NCBI RefSeq assembly: GCF_001949145.1
Contig: NW_019091380.1
Span: 2,670,254 to 2,734,253 of the forward strand
DNA: 64,000 nucleotides
Source of the DNA: Acanthaster planci
Lineage: Eukaryota > Echinodermata > Asteroidea > Valvatida > Acanthasteridae
Reading direction: 5' to 3'
Made by a program: the position numbers and the translations under genes. The notes beneath the pieces are model-generated. The model worked only from the letters and a program-made list of their open reading frames with translations, was not told the DNA's origin and did not search any database. How positions within the stretch are numbered: position 1 is the first letter of the stretch; every line of letters begins with the position of its first letter. Below are positions 11,128-23,731 of this stretch, piece after piece.

Positions 11128-14100
11128 GTAAGTGTACATGTCACACAAGAGGAGGCCTATGGAACGCAAAGAGAATTTTCCTTGAAACTTAATCAAGAAC
11201 GGTTAAAGCCCTAGTTTGGAAATCAGACAGCTAAGAGATCAGACAGTTGATATGTGTCACATACATATACATACATCAGCACATCATGTACTTAAGAACT
11301 TTAAACATTCAGGAAATCTGAATTGCGTTGGCCCATACACACTATAGGCACCATATCTCCATATACATATATGCCTGTAGGTACAGTACAAAGAGATGAA
11401 TACTTAAATGTACACCGTGTAAAAAAAAAAATTCAGAGTCTGTTGTATAAAGAAAACTATTTTTAAAAGATAAGAAAATGGGTCTGTTGCAAAGATCTCT
11501 ATGGTGATGATGATGAATTTACAAGTTAAAAAATAAAATGTAATGTAGGTTTGTGGAATTGCAGTTTAAGACTTGGTGTGTTAGAAAGGATAATGACAAA
11601 GCATACATGTACATTGAGATGAGAGAGTGAATGAATTCAAGCACAAATCTCTCGCATATTTCTGCGAATATGCTGAGTTTGTAATTGCAGCACAACAGTC
11701 TATCCTCCTTGAGTATGGGCATTTGTACAGAAATTCACCAGGAAGGTGAATTTCAATTTGTTTCCTCCTAAAAATGTACCATTTTCTAGCTTGTCATCTG
11801 AACGTCAATAAATCTAGTAGCGCTGAGACCGGCTTGATTTCTCTTGGGAGGATGGAAGGGCACTCCAAAATTACGATTGATCCGCCCAATACTTCATCAG
11901 AGCAGGCTGTTCCAATAAAAATAATTTCAAGGAATTTATTGACCTGTCAGGTTGATCTCAACTCTAGCTGAGTGCTCTACCATTATGAAATTTAGACGTG
12001 CATTGTACTCCTGGGTTTCAACTTTTATAGAGGATGTCGGATTGATTTGTGGTGAAAAAAATGATACATTTATGCATGCACAGTACGTTGTAATGGAGTG
12101 CTTGTTGTTCGGCACACATACTTGTACATATACATGTACATCATACAGGTAGTTGTAACAAGAAAAGTGTTGGAAACTTTTCTTTTATTCATAAAAGTAT
12201 GCATTTTTGGGAGCCCTTATTGGATTTTTTTTTCTTTTGCTCTCGCCCTTACCGATTCTATTTTTAATAATGTGGCTTCATCGGTGCAAATGTGGAAATC
12301 ACCAAGTGTGATGTTTATCCATAAAAAAGAAGTTAATTCTCAATTAAGTACGGTAAATCATCTGTCATGAAAAAATGCATTGTTACCTTCTCTTCCTGTC
12401 ATTTGTTTAAATAAAATTCCAGATCAAACTCCCCCTCAATATATGTGTGATGTAAGTGCATATATACTAGGCAAAGTGTGCCCGCACTGCAGCCGCATTT
12501 TTGCCAGCATTTTGCTGGTATGGCCGCATGTAAAGTTGCATAAAATTTGACGCAGAAGGTTTCTCATACATTTTATGCAATCCTGGAATAGACAGCCTTG
12601 ATCACTTCAGAAAGAAACTGTCAGCTATTGTGCATTTCCATAAATCCATGGATGCTTTCATTTCCATATAAGGTGAGGCATATGTAAGGTTGCTGGAACA
12701 AGTGCGCATTTCATCGTTGTGCAAGGCCAGTGAGACCGTTATCCTACCATCTTGTGTTGGGATCTTATCTCCCTTGTCTCATCTCCTCCGGGGCTTAATT
12801 AATTGCATTATTGCACCTGTGCACTTGTACATACCCGGTATGTCTCATGGTGCTTTTGCTTTAGCATATAATGTGTACTCTCCACATATTAAAATAAATG
12901 TATTCTGAAGCAAAATCTGTACCATTCTGTGAAGAACTTTGGGTTAGAATCAAATAAGTGAAAATTGAATTGACAATGAATGGAGTTCATTGACTTTATA
13001 CATGTGTAGTTAACCTTGTTTGTTGAAAAACAACAAATTGGTTGGAACAAAATTAGTCAAACTGAATGAAAACATTCTACATGTACATGTGTTTGATGCC
13101 ATACTTTATTTGCTTAAAACTACAGGATTCATTTTTCTGAAATCAAAGATTCTGTTCGTGTTTCCGATTTCCCTTTTGCTTACCAGTAGAGACACATGTA
13201 ATTTGATGCAGGGGAGAAATTTGTGAGATTTAAAGCACCTCTCAAGAGGGTTCAGTGTTGTACATGTATACAAACGTACAACTGATGCTTTTTATCAAGT
13301 AAAAATTGTAAAACCCAGAAGTGAATTCTCTATTTCTTTTATCAACCAGATTCATATGTCAGGAAAATGTCCTAAACCTTGATCTATATTTCTTTCATTC
13401 ACACAATTACAAGTTCGCTTTGTAGAAACAGGCTACACATATCTGCATTTACACATTGTCCATGGCCGTGACATCAACACAAGCTGCCTAGCCACTGCCT
13501 TGCTAGTAATGTATTTGTGGCTTGTCAGGTGTTGCTGTAACCATAGCAACTGTGTGTACTCAAGGATGCAGCAATTAAATAATGGATGCTGTTGCTACGG
13601 TGACAGTCCGGAAAGTTCCGGATATTGAGAGTGCTCATTTAGCTTGATTGCAGGAGTTTAATAGTGGAATTGGTAAGGCATGTGTGACCGACTATTCCAA
13701 ACCAGGCTGAAGTAGGTAATTCTGACATCTGACAATTCTTCTATCCCACTTTTTTTCACACTTCAAAGCGATCCAAAGTCTACATTCTGTCTGCAGAAAG
13801 CTTTGATAATGACAGGCAATGACAAGTGTGGAACTCCAGTTAATATGAACAGAACAATACTTTTTTTTTGGAAAAAGTTTTTTAAAGGAACTGTACATAC
13901 ATTTGTACATGTGTAAATTTGTAAATAGGAGTTCAATGAAGTATGTATGACAAGACACATACAAAAAAACTACAACATAAAAGCCCATTTTTGCTGTGAA
14001 GAGACATTTCCACAAAGTAAATTACATTTTGGAAAATTGTCCTTGTTCATTTTTATGAGAATTTTTTTTATTAAAGGTTCTTTTTTACAAGCTACGTGTA

Positions 14101-15685
14101 CTAGGTGTATTATTTCATTTTTTTGATACATGTACATTATTAGAAACATTAATTTTTATGAAATTGTTTTTAAGTTAACGGTACCAGAACATTTAGTTTA
14201 AATTATGGGATGTGTTTTTGGATAAAGAAAGGTCTATTTCCAGATTTGTTTTCTGATCAAGAAAGTACCAAATCACCAAAATGCTGAAATTTTGAATTCT
14301 GTTACATGTACCAGTATATGTACATGTACATGTACATCGTACATGTCAATAGGCCTTAAAAATGGAAGTTTAAAATAATTGCTATTAAAAATTTCACTAC
14401 CCTGGCCCTATTGAGGATTCTGAAAAAGAATTAAACCACCAGCAATGAAAAGGGCTAACATGTATCATCATGATCCAGGGACATGCAGAATTCTGTGCAC
14501 AATTGTCATTTTAACAGCCAGGTTGTATTGGTGCAGTACATGTAACTGGTAAAGTCTGTGGCCATTATGCATCAGAAAAGATTTTTGTGGTTGATGTCCA
14601 CTACGTTTATGCAGGGTTCTGTTTAAAAAAAAAGGTTGTGATATGGAATGCCTGTGATTACATGTACGCCATTGTTCAAACAATTTTTAAAACAAGGTTA
14701 GGATATTTACATGTAAATAAAATTTGTTCCCTTCCGTAAAAAAGGATAAATCTATAATGTGAACTGCTGATGTAATGATCATATTTCACAGACAAGGGGA
14801 ACCACACCCATGTACATTGTAACTAATAGATTCATGTCAAAGTCCATTTCTTAAGTGCACAGCTGTGGCTATGCATAAAAAAATGAGTACAGGAAAATTG
14901 TGAATGCTGCCCTCTGTTGACATGTAGACAGCTTTTGAAGTTGGCTTCAGCAGAAGATTTTCTGGAGAGGTTTTGGCAGCTTCTTTATTTTGTGGACGTG
15001 ACATGAAAACCTTGTTTGATGGCTTGCAGAAAACATACAAATGAGATACAGAGCACCATCTTGGAGAGTAACAGAAAGCAATCACAAATGTACATTTTAC
15101 AAATTGCAAAAATTCCAGTTAGTCACTCGAAAAGAGTAAAGCGTACTTCTCGTACATGCAGTGGTAGAATTTCCACAATATCGCATATATACCGGGTATA
15201 ATCATTCAAACCTTTTTGAACAGGAAGGATACAATTTCACTAAAACAGAAATATTAAAATAAATGTTTATACATGTAGTTCCCGAAATGGAAGAAGTAGA
15301 CATTTCAATATTCTTTGGTATAAAAGCTTTTGGAGCAGTCCATTGGATCCTTACCAAAAATATATATCCCATTCGTATGAAATATTAAAGATCAAAGTTT
15401 TGCAAGTCTGAACTCCTTTTTTGACTGTTTAATTTCCCAGAAAAACGGGTCAAAAAGATGACACTTTATCTGAAAATGAAAGATTTTTGTTTGGAGATTT
15501 TTTGGGAGGGGGGAGAATATTAGACAAGTTCTTATGTTTTTTCTTTATTTAATCATATTCTCAAAACACACCTTTGTGATTGATTTCTTTTGTATGGTTC
15601 CCTTAACTTTTTTCCTATAAATTTATGAGCTATCTTTGTATATCATGTTCTGTAAAACACAGTGATTAGACAATAAGCACTTTCA

Positions 15686-15724
15686 TTCATCATTATTATA
15701 AATGTATTCATCATTATTATAAAT
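15686..15724. repeat. Short tandem duplication, 21-bp period
   Basis: TTCATCATTATTATAAAT occurs at 15686-15703 and again at 15707-15724, separated by GTA. Two copies only. Confidence 0.85.
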
Positions 15725-16359
15725 TTGGAAATTGTTAGAGAATTTCACACAAAGATTTGTGGCATGTAATTTTTCAAATTTAAATCAAATCTAGGGGAAG
15801 CATTTGCTAGAAAAGATGAAACAGTGGGGGGGTTAGTTGAATTTGAGGGAGAGTTACATGCACCTGTATCTCCAACCTCTCTCAATGGGATGCACATGAA
15901 TATTCTATGTCCATTTCTTGATTTCAGGGATTTGCTTGTACAAGCAAAAATCTATTTCCACAAACTGCAATCAATATTCAAAGACACGCTGCACCAGTAG
16001 CTATGTTTAGAAGAGAGTTTGGTGTCTGAAACCTTAGATATACATGAATGCACATGAAGCCTGAGGATGTTGGACACAATTCCATCGCCAACTCTTCAGC
16101 AGATGAATGTTAACGTCCTCATAGAATTTCCATGGTTTGTTCTTCGGTATTGATTTTGAGCTAGGGGAGTACCCAGCCTGTGCATATTTCCAAGTGTCTG
16201 CGGTCGTTGAATGAAGTAAAGGTTTTATTACATTGAGCTGTATGGTGGGATTTTGCATTCTTTTCCAAAAGGCAAGGCAAGATGGACATGTTTTCCTTGA
16301 CCGGGCTAAAGTTTTTTGTGTCTTATTATTTCCAGAGGAAGGTTGATACATTTGAATTT

Positions 16360-16515
16360 GGGAACGCTTCATAATTACAGAAGGCGGTATTTACTGCGGT
16401 ACCACTGTATTTTTGCGGTACTAGCATGAAGCCCTTTCGGGTAACTAGTGCGGTGCCGCTAAAAAAACAGCGGTACCGCAGTAAATACTGCCTTCAACAA
16501 TTATGAAACGCTCCC
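16360..16515. mobile_element. 156-bp foldback element
   Basis: The left half from GGGAACGCTTCATAATTA through GCGGTATTTACTGCGGTACC is mirrored by the right half ending GGTACCGCAGTAAATACTGC and TTATGAAACGCTCCC. The arms are about 74 bp with scattered mismatches and leave a loop of only a few bases around CTTTCGG. It has no coding capacity. It is either a foldback/MITE-type transposon or a hairpin-forming sequence. As intronic sequence it would be transcribed and could form a long RNA hairpin. Confidence 0.8.
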
Positions 16516-16581
16516 TTATTGTTCTATTTTGAGTGGTTAATGGCTCAGTTGGTTATCTTTCTGGAATGCCTACTTCCCCAT

Positions 16582-16603
16582 AGAGGTAAACCCGTTTACC
16601 TCT
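16582..16603. repeat. Perfect 10-bp inverted repeat
   Basis: AGAGGTAAAC, two bases, then GTTTACCTCT: a perfect inverted repeat with a 2-base centre. It lies 67 bp downstream of the foldback element. No function is evident. Confidence 0.8.
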
Positions 16604-18945
16604 GGAAGTCCAGTTTCCACAGGTGTGCTACTGTTTTTTTTAACTCCAGCCATGTAAGATAAAAGATTTACATGTTTACCTGTAATTCAGCAATAAGTAC
16701 AATTGGTAAACATGTATGTACATGGTATATTCAATGACTTCCCTTATTTTTGGTTAGATGAAAAGAGTAAATCAGCCTACTCCTTGCAGGTATTACAGTA
16801 TACATGTACATGTATGGCTATTGTAAATTTGTAGCAATAGGTGGATCCAACTTTAATACCAAGTACATATATATATTTAATTAACTTGGTTCTTTTTCAA
16901 CCCCCATTTGAAAATGGAACCTTCCCAATGTAACAATATAGTTTTGCTTGGGAAAGTCTGCATAGTCATTTCATTCACTGCTATTGTGTCTGGGCTTTGA
17001 ATTTGCTAAGCCTTGTTGTGATAAAGGATTTCTTTAGCTCTACATGTACATACAAACAGGAAAAGGTAGTCAGACAGAAAGTCAATATACATGTGTGAAA
17101 GGATGTGGCAACTTGTGGTCTTGTTTATGCTTTGAGAGGCAAGTTTATGTATAATTATAATTTTTTTGAAAATTACATGTACATGTACGTTGATTTTTGT
17201 TAGAGAGGAATTGCTCTCCAAAACACTTTGTGACTGACAAGGTAAAATTGTCAAAACTGATTGTGATGTTTAAGTAAGGTTAAATCCTGAAATACACAAA
17301 ACAAGGTTGGTACAATAAACCATTGTACTTCGTACATACAGATGTTTGACCAACTTTTGTTCATTGTGTATGAGTAGCCTTTATGCTGGGAGCCTGTGTT
17401 GCAGACAACAGTGGTAGTAAATATTCGTGTAATTATTGTTTGGTGACCTTCTTTCAAAGTCACTTCCAGTTGAGTCACAAAAACCCAGTCACTGTCAAAT
17501 TAGGAAGACTAAAAGCTCCCCTCCTGATAATGCACCAGTCAAGTGATTGTTTTGATATGCAAATGACCCCTTTCAGCATGCACACAAAAGACAGGTGTTG
17601 TGTCATAGCAGCTGTGTCTTTTGACCTTGTCCACAGTTGAGGGGTGGAGCAACATTGGGTTGTCGTAGCGTGGTCAAAGGTCAGGCTGAGAAATAGAGAA
17701 ATCTGACGTGAGTGTTGTTTTCCCTGCAGTGAGTCCTGACATTACTGTGAAATGAAGGAAGTGACAACACGTTAAACACATAGGAAACTCATTCAGGAAA
17801 CTAATGCAGTCTGCCGTTGTGTGTATTGACAATCAGCAATTTTAATATTCAAGGCTATACGGATTGTGTATTTGGTTGTCTTTCACTGCTTATAATGTCA
17901 GCACTCCATGGTGTTCTGGTCTGTTTGGATCATCATCATCATTTTGGATATCAAACTTGTGATTTTGTGGCCTTCATCTAAGTGTCAGGTGGTCACAGGT
18001 GACAGTGTGTATGGATGGTAAGTCCAGATGAGAGTGTGTAATGTATTATGCTGTCTCCAACTTTTAAATGGATAATGGTGTGGACATGAAGCTTGGTGCA
18101 GGAAACCATCATGACCATCACTGCACTTTCAGTGGTCATGTTATGTTTAGTGCCATTTGACGTTGACCATGGTGGTGATCTAAGCAATAGGATTTTTCTT
18201 CTGTGGAAATCTGTGTTTGTGGTGATCGATTTTTATGTTTTAACTTCACAGGTCAGCTACATGTACAGTGTAGGTAGCGCCGTCTTGCATGTTATGCCCA
18301 CAATCTTGAATCAGTGAACTGTCAGGTGTACATGTATTTTCATATACCGCATGGACATGATAATGGGCCTAGTACATGTACATGTAGGCTAAAGATCTCT
18401 TGTGATGAAATGTGCTCTGAATTGTCTTTGTCATTGTGTAATGGGTTGTGGGGGATTTATATCCTCCATTTGATAAACTTTGTTTGCCAAGGAGATTAGG
18501 ACCAGTGTCCTGTACATTAACACCCAGTTAGAGAAGCCTAGAATCACCGTTTGGTTTGGTAGACCACATGAACAGAGTAGATTTAACAGTATACTGATAC
18601 TTCTGATAGAGTATGGAGACAGAGAAGCGTTACATGTATGTATCTCTAGTTGTATGGTTACCACATGTCAGAAACTCTCAGGCCATTTGGGACATTATTT
18701 CAATTAAATCCATCTGTAGGAACTACTTTACATGTGACAACATTGAAGAAAGTGTAAAATTGCCTTCCCAGTTTAAATAACCCAGGCATTGGTCTATTTC
18801 TGTTGAGAGCTGTTTGAATTTCTGCAGAGGTAGGAGTTAGATTAATACAGCTGCATGTACATGTAGGCATGCATAGCTAGCTCCCTCCCCTTCATGTGCA
18901 TATGTGCATTAGCATTGCTTTGGAAAAATCTGAGCTGTGGGTAAC

Positions 18946-19015
18946 TCAGGGCTCGATATTAATGAGCGCAGGTAGCTAAAATGCGCCCATTTGTCCGGTT
19001 GTTTCTTCTCAGTAC
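18946..19015 (+). mobile_element. One end of a CAGRGCTCGAAATT-family element
   Basis: CAGGGCTCGATATTAATGAG followed by GTAGCTAAAATGCGCCCAT closely matches the left end of the 58702-59546 element. I found no matching right end nearby, so this copy is truncated or strongly diverged. The 3' limit given is approximate. Confidence 0.6.
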
Positions 19016-20126
19016 AAGTTGCAGAGTGTCTGTCATGGTGCTTACTGACACCTGTTGCATTGATCTAACAAGATATCTCACAATTTATGCTACCACAGAA
19101 ATTAATTTACATGAACAAGGAACAGCACTTGTTGAATGCATACCAGCACATGAACATGTACATTACAGACAGCAATTATTCCGTCATGTTGATGATGCAG
19201 TAACTGTGTATTGTCAAGGCCAATACAGGCTGTCCTATCTTTCTGTTTGCTTACAAATTACAGTATACCTACGGTACGTGTACATGTACAATATTGTAAA
19301 GTGGCTGTCTTTTTACACAAAAGTGTATTTGAAAAGTCGCTTTCCTGTAGGCTACACATAAAAATCATCAGGGCATATCTTTTACTCTCAGAAATACATG
19401 TGCTGTACATAGATTTTGTGGAGTTCACTGCACTTTTTGTCAACATTACAATGGGGAACTCGCTACCGGTACCTTCCTTTAGTTTAGACCTGTGGGCCAC
19501 CTCTTCCTTCAGGCTTCATGTCCTGTGAGCAGGATTCGGAGAAAACAAAAACAGAAGTTTTTATTGTTAAAACTTCAAGCTATAACTACCATTAACCTAT
19601 TGAGTTTCCCCTTCTGGACATTGAGAATAATATACAATGTTATGATCTTTTTATTGTTATTATTATTATTTATAGTCATTTTTGGTAACGACACCAAGGA
19701 TTCCTCTAAAGCGCCCTCAGCATTGTAGCTTGCAAGACCTGGAAAGACCCGTAGGAAGGAGACAATGAGAAACATTAACAGTTTTAGAGGTGGGAGGAAA
19801 ACCCCAGAGGAATGTTCTGGGTAAAACCCATGGAATGTACATGTACAAGTAGAATTCCACAACTACTTTCTATATAAAATGTTCCGTACACAGGAACATA
19901 TTCAGAAGAGTATACACATATTTATTTCACCAAAAGTTGGATACATGGAAGACGAATGCTTAGAATTACATGTGTACATTGTACATGTGCTTTACGTCAC
20001 CTGATGATTTTGTTCTTTGTAGCAGAATTAGTACTGAGAACTGTGTGGTGTTTTGGCCTACCAGTACATGTACATACATGTATGTGTTGATTACATCGGG
20101 AGATACAGTATATAAAGTTGGAAGTT

Positions 20127-20375
20127 GGTCGCAAATGACAAATCCAGCACATGCATGTACATGTACTTGTCACAAATGACAGATCCGGCACAGTGCATGT
20201 ACATGTACTTGTCACAAATGACAGATCCGGCACAGTGCATGTACATGTACTTGTCACAAATGACAGATCCGGCACAGTGCATGTACATGTACTTGTCACA
20301 AATGACTGATCCGGCACAGTGCATGTACATGTACTTGTCACTAATGACAGATCCGGCACAGTGCTTGTACATGTA
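20127..20375. repeat. Minisatellite, 42-bp unit
   Basis: Five full units begin at 20153, 20195, 20237, 20279 and 20321, with degenerate partial units at both ends. Each unit starts GCATGTACATGTACTTGTCA and ends ATCCGGCACAGT, so the genome-wide TACATGTAC motif is built into the unit. Copies differ by single bases. Because 42 is a multiple of three, frames stay open on both strands; these are not genes. Confidence 0.95.
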
Positions 20376-21271
20376 TATATATACAATGTACATGTACGTG
20401 GCATACATGATAATATGGAAGACAGTTAAGTCATGAATTTCTTTAATAATGAATTTTCTCAATAATCAAGGCACAATTGTCATGTGGGACCCTTACACTC
20501 CCACCAGACATGCCAGAAGCCAGGATTGCAGGGTAAACCAGTACATTTGGAGGGGTTACTTTGGAAATTCAAGGTTTCACCTGGCAAATTTTAAATTCTA
20601 GACAAAGTTTTAGCCAAATCCATATTTTTGCCATCATCTACATTTTTTTATTGTTCTGTGCTTAACACATTTTTTTGTCACAAGTTAGTAGCCAAAATTT
20701 TGGAATATTTGCGATTTCGAACCTGTGGTGACTGACAACTGAAAACCCTCTGTACATGTACACACACGTCAAGTTTCATTGATGGGGCACCGTACATGAA
20801 GTGTTAAACCAACCTACATGTACATGGATGTAGATTTGAACTCTACAAAGCGAGGCATTAGATTGCTTCAGATTTAGGGAACTTATTAAAGGCAAGATAT
20901 CTGGAAAAATTCACTATAGAAGTTGCTGAAAACTTCAACAAATCTCTCCCATTGGATGCTATCTTTGTAGGAAAATTACAGCTGCGTATACAACATGAAT
21001 GGGTGTATGGGCGCAGTGTGCAAATGTTCTATACTGGTGCACGTGCTGATCCAAATATCTTTGAAATACGTACAGTCCAGCTTATGCATGCCGCAAAAAT
21101 GTGAAGTGAAAAATTCCGAAGCACGTGGCAATCTGTAGGAAGTGACATCATTTGAGAGAGATCTACACGAGCAGCATCACCCCAAACGATTGATTTTTCC
21201 CTTCTACATTCTGACGCTATTGTGTGAGAATCTAAGTCATTTGTTCATTTTGTCGTCTTTTTTCCCTTCAG

Positions 21272-21348
21272 GCAGAATTAACGACACTCGCTCCTCTTAC
21301 CATTAAGAACCCGAAGCAATTTATCTGTCATGTAAACAGTGTCGACAG
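21272..21348 (+). CDS. RAB11FIP3/4: Candidate optional Rab11FIP exon with two donors
   Basis: A strong pyrimidine tract and CAG acceptor (TCTTTTTTCCCTTCAG) precede an open stretch encoding AELTTLAPLTIKNPKQFICH. Use of the donor CAT|gtaaac after 21331 gives a 60-nt exon that keeps phase 0 between exons 3 and 4. Use of the better-looking donor ACAG|gtatta after 21348 gives 77 nt and shifts the frame, so exon 4 meets a TAA after about 15 codons. TLAP also occurs in the linker of human FIP3, weak support at best. It may be a cassette exon, a poison exon or chance. Confidence 0.3.
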
Positions 21349-22298
21349 GTATTACCGGTAACTCCCAAGGCTTGATGTGAGTTCCAGGTTGGGAATTGCT
21401 TTCAGCTGGAATTAAGCCTTCCATTATGGCCCCAGATCTCAAAACATTTTCAGACAGGTTAATCAAAATGTAGTCCTTGGACATGTTTGTACTTTACATG
21501 TAAACCACTCTGTCTTTTTAACTGTTGTATGTATTGTGTATATGTTGATTGTACCTTACCGTAGTTGGCCAGGGCTGTACAGATCAGGAAAATTATGACT
21601 TTCACAACAGTTCACATAGTATTGAACTAGTACACGCTCAGTGTTCATCTATAGAGTCCTCAGTGATACATGTTCACTGTACTTAGACCTGATTGCATGA
21701 AGAGTCTGTCCGTGCAGTAATGCACCAGGAGTCAAGTTGGTGCCGTGGGTACATGCGTTTTCCTTACTCTCTACCTTTGTGATGTGGATTTGAATCCTAC
21801 CCAGGATGACATGCGGATCGTCAGTTGGTGACACGCCTTATTCCTTCGGTTTTCTTTGGGTTGTTTTGACAGGAACGTTTCTCCCCATCTCCTTGCCACA
21901 CATACGTATGTAAATTGCCTTTATGAAAGGCTTTCGGTAACTTTTGGAAAAAATTGCAACTTGATGGCGCGACAATGCAGAAATTCCCTTCAACTTCAGA
22001 TCAGTTGGTCACGCGTGTTTGCTGTTGGATAATGGCAAACAAAGGAGTCTGCTAGACTTTTACTAGACTAGCCATTGTTGGGTTTGCAGACAGTCGTATG
22101 CAGTATACAAAAAGGAAATAAGATATTGAAAAACATGTACTGTCATCCGCAGTTACAACTAGCCATGCCTTTTGACAAGACACGGAATGTCAGATCTGAG
22201 GAGAAATCCATTTGTATTGAGGCATTTTATGTTTGGAAGATCTGAAATCGCATGAATACATGCGTGATTTTCCCATTTTCCTCTGTGATTCTCTTCAG

Positions 22299-22480
22299 AC
22301 CTCAGAGAGCACGTATAACGAGTATGATGACAGTGCCTTAACAGACATGAGTGAAGATAACACCTCTCCATTGCTGTATGACGGCTTCAACCCTAGCTTG
22401 GACGGTGACGACACTGACAGTGCAATTGCCGGACCGACACTCAACATGAATGGTTTTTTGTCGTCCTCCGATTCATTAAG
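22299..22480 (+). CDS. RAB11FIP3/4: Rab11FIP coding exon 4 (acidic Ser-rich linker)
   Basis: Residues 107-166 plus two bases. It encodes an acidic, Ser/Asp/Thr-rich stretch (YNEYDDSALTDMSEDNTSP, then SLDGDDTDSAIAG) typical of the disordered linker in FIP3/FIP4. The acceptor CTCTTCAG|ACC matches the phase-0 donor of exon 3 directly. The donor TTAAG|gtgggt leaves phase 2. No domain is expected here; many Ser/Thr with acidic neighbours suggest casein kinase-type phosphorylation, which is inference. Confidence 0.85.
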
Positions 22481-22649
22481 GTGGGTTATTGTCAGTGGTG
22501 TTACGAAAATATCCATCTCTTAAAACTTGGTTTGATTTTAAGTGGCTACTGCATTTCCTGGTTCAATGTGTGCCGATAGTTTAATGCTCATTTAGTACAT
22601 TATAGAACATTACATTGCTGGTATGTCAGCCTTAATCCTGTAATACACA

Positions 22650-22920
22650 TTAATCCACTCCTCTTTAACTCAAGAACTTGCTGCAACCTCCTCTGCCAGG
22701 TCTGGTCTAAGGTCAACAAGCAATAGACCAGTCTGTTATAGAGACAGAGCTTTCTCAAGCATTGCCCCTCACCTAAGGCACTCTATTCCCGATTATCTCA
22801 GACAAAATAGAACATGACACACTTCCACTGGCAATAAGAAAACACACTTTCTCTGACAGGCCTTTCTATCCCAAACCCAAAATCGAGTTTTTGCTTTCCA
22901 TCCATCAGACTCGCTCCTTT
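22650..22920 (+). mobile_element. LINE reverse-transcriptase C-terminal remnant
   Basis: From 22650 the frame reads LIHSSLTQELAATSSARSGL and then VCYRDRAFSSIAPHL and HSIPDYLRQ. This matches the conserved C-terminal signature of non-LTR retrotransposon polymerases (the GDRAFSVAAPRLWNSLP type of CR1/L2/Jockey-like elements). A TGA interrupts at 22815. A second frame then resumes with similarity to the following KTHLF segment, so there is also a frameshift. It is a dead, 5'-truncated insertion in the same orientation as the host gene. Confidence 0.75.
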
Positions 22921-23209
22921 ATAGTTTAAGTGTAAAGTGCTGTTTGTTATTTAATATGTGGCCACTTTTTAAATTTGCGAATCGTAAAGAAATGAAACAA
23001 AATTAAATGTTTTCAGGTTCATTTCCTGCTCGGTAAATGTGCATAGCAATCAGCTCTCAATAACCCTGTCCATCCTGGCTTGAAGCACACTCTCACAGAC
23101 AAAGAAGAGACAGGTTGGTGGGATTCACCTCATCTGGGCACCAGGGGCACACGTGGAGACTGTACATTCCAACATCAAAATGATCCACATGCTCAGCGTT
23201 TCCCAAACA

Positions 23210-23477
23210 GGGCCCAATTTCACGGCACTGCTAAGCACAAGATTTTGCGCTAACAGAGACTCCACGTATCTCATGGAGATCGTAAGCAGTAAGCGAGGCA
23301 AAAGGCTTGCTCAACTTGGAGGAGGATAAATTTGTGTAATGTAGCACTTGACAAAACCACGGAAATCTCTTTGTGCCAAGCACCGCAATGAAATAGTGCT
23401 TACAGTTAGCAAATTTTTCTGCGATAGTAAGCATAACTTTTCTGCTAACTGTTAACAGGCTCTGCGAAATTGAGCTC
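23210..23477. mobile_element. Inverted-repeat element, GGGCCCAATTTCAC type, copy 1
   Basis: The left end is GGGCCCAATTTCACGGCACT. The right end, reverse-complemented, is GAGCTCAATTTCGCAGAGCC. Inside, variants of GCTAAGCACAAG and its complement recur. The frame on the minus strand is short and unlike any protein. I infer a non-autonomous DNA element; a target duplication is not clear. A related pair of ends occurs at 42059-42307. Confidence 0.6.
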
Positions 23478-23551
23478 AAAGGATCAACATTGCTACATAA
23501 ATAGATTGGATATCAATTAAATTTCATTGATTATGTGCTAATTTCTACCAG

Positions 23552-23731
23552 AGTTCCACAAATAGTGGAGGACAGCAGTCACGCCTCCTCCTTGCCTAGT
23601 GACGACGAGCAGCGCTTCGAAGACTTCGGCCAGAATGCTGACGGAATCGAGATTGAGATCCAGGATGCATCCAGTCTCTCCGACTCGGTGGATACCATCG
23701 AGAGGGAAGCCCCAGCGAGCATACTGAATGG
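23552..23731 (+). CDS. RAB11FIP3/4: Rab11FIP coding exon 5 (acidic linker)
   Basis: Completes residue 167 (Arg) and encodes 168-226 plus two bases. It contains SDDEQRFEDFGQNADG, which aligns with SNEEQFEDYGEGDD in human FIP3, the most recognisable block of the linker, and continues acidic with IEIEIQDASSLSDSVDTIE. The acceptor TTTCTACCAG|A and donor AATGG|gtaagt fit phase 2 on both sides, making this exon symmetric. A strong family match and excellent splice sites make this call firm. Confidence 0.9.

Larger units (their letters stand above)
11128..22298 (+). other. Rab11FIP intron 3 (11.2 kb)
   Basis: The largest intron. It contains a 21-bp duplication (15686-15724), the foldback 16360-16515, a 22-bp palindrome (16582-16603), one end of the CAGGGCTCGA element (18946 on), the 42-bp minisatellite (20127-20375), and a candidate extra exon at 21272. 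TACATGTA-type palindromes are frequent between about 14300 and 21000. A TGGTCAAAGGTCA at 17671-17683 matches a nuclear-receptor DR1 site, but one such match may be chance. No protein-like reading frame other than the candidate exon is convincing. Confidence 0.7.
22481..23551 (+). other. Rab11FIP intron 4
   Basis: Holds two mobile-element remnants, a LINE tail (22650-22920) and an inverted-repeat element (23210-23477), listed separately. The remainder shows nothing further. Confidence 0.8.

Noticed and set aside
20127-20375. Regularly repeated units resembling a CRISPR array
   Set aside because: There are no unique spacers between repeats and the context is a eukaryotic intron; it is a minisatellite.
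19997-20462. Open frames on both strands with a repeated Thr-Cys-Thr-Cys or MYMYLSQMTDPAQC-like pattern
   Set aside because: They are read-through of the 42-bp minisatellite, whose length is a multiple of three.
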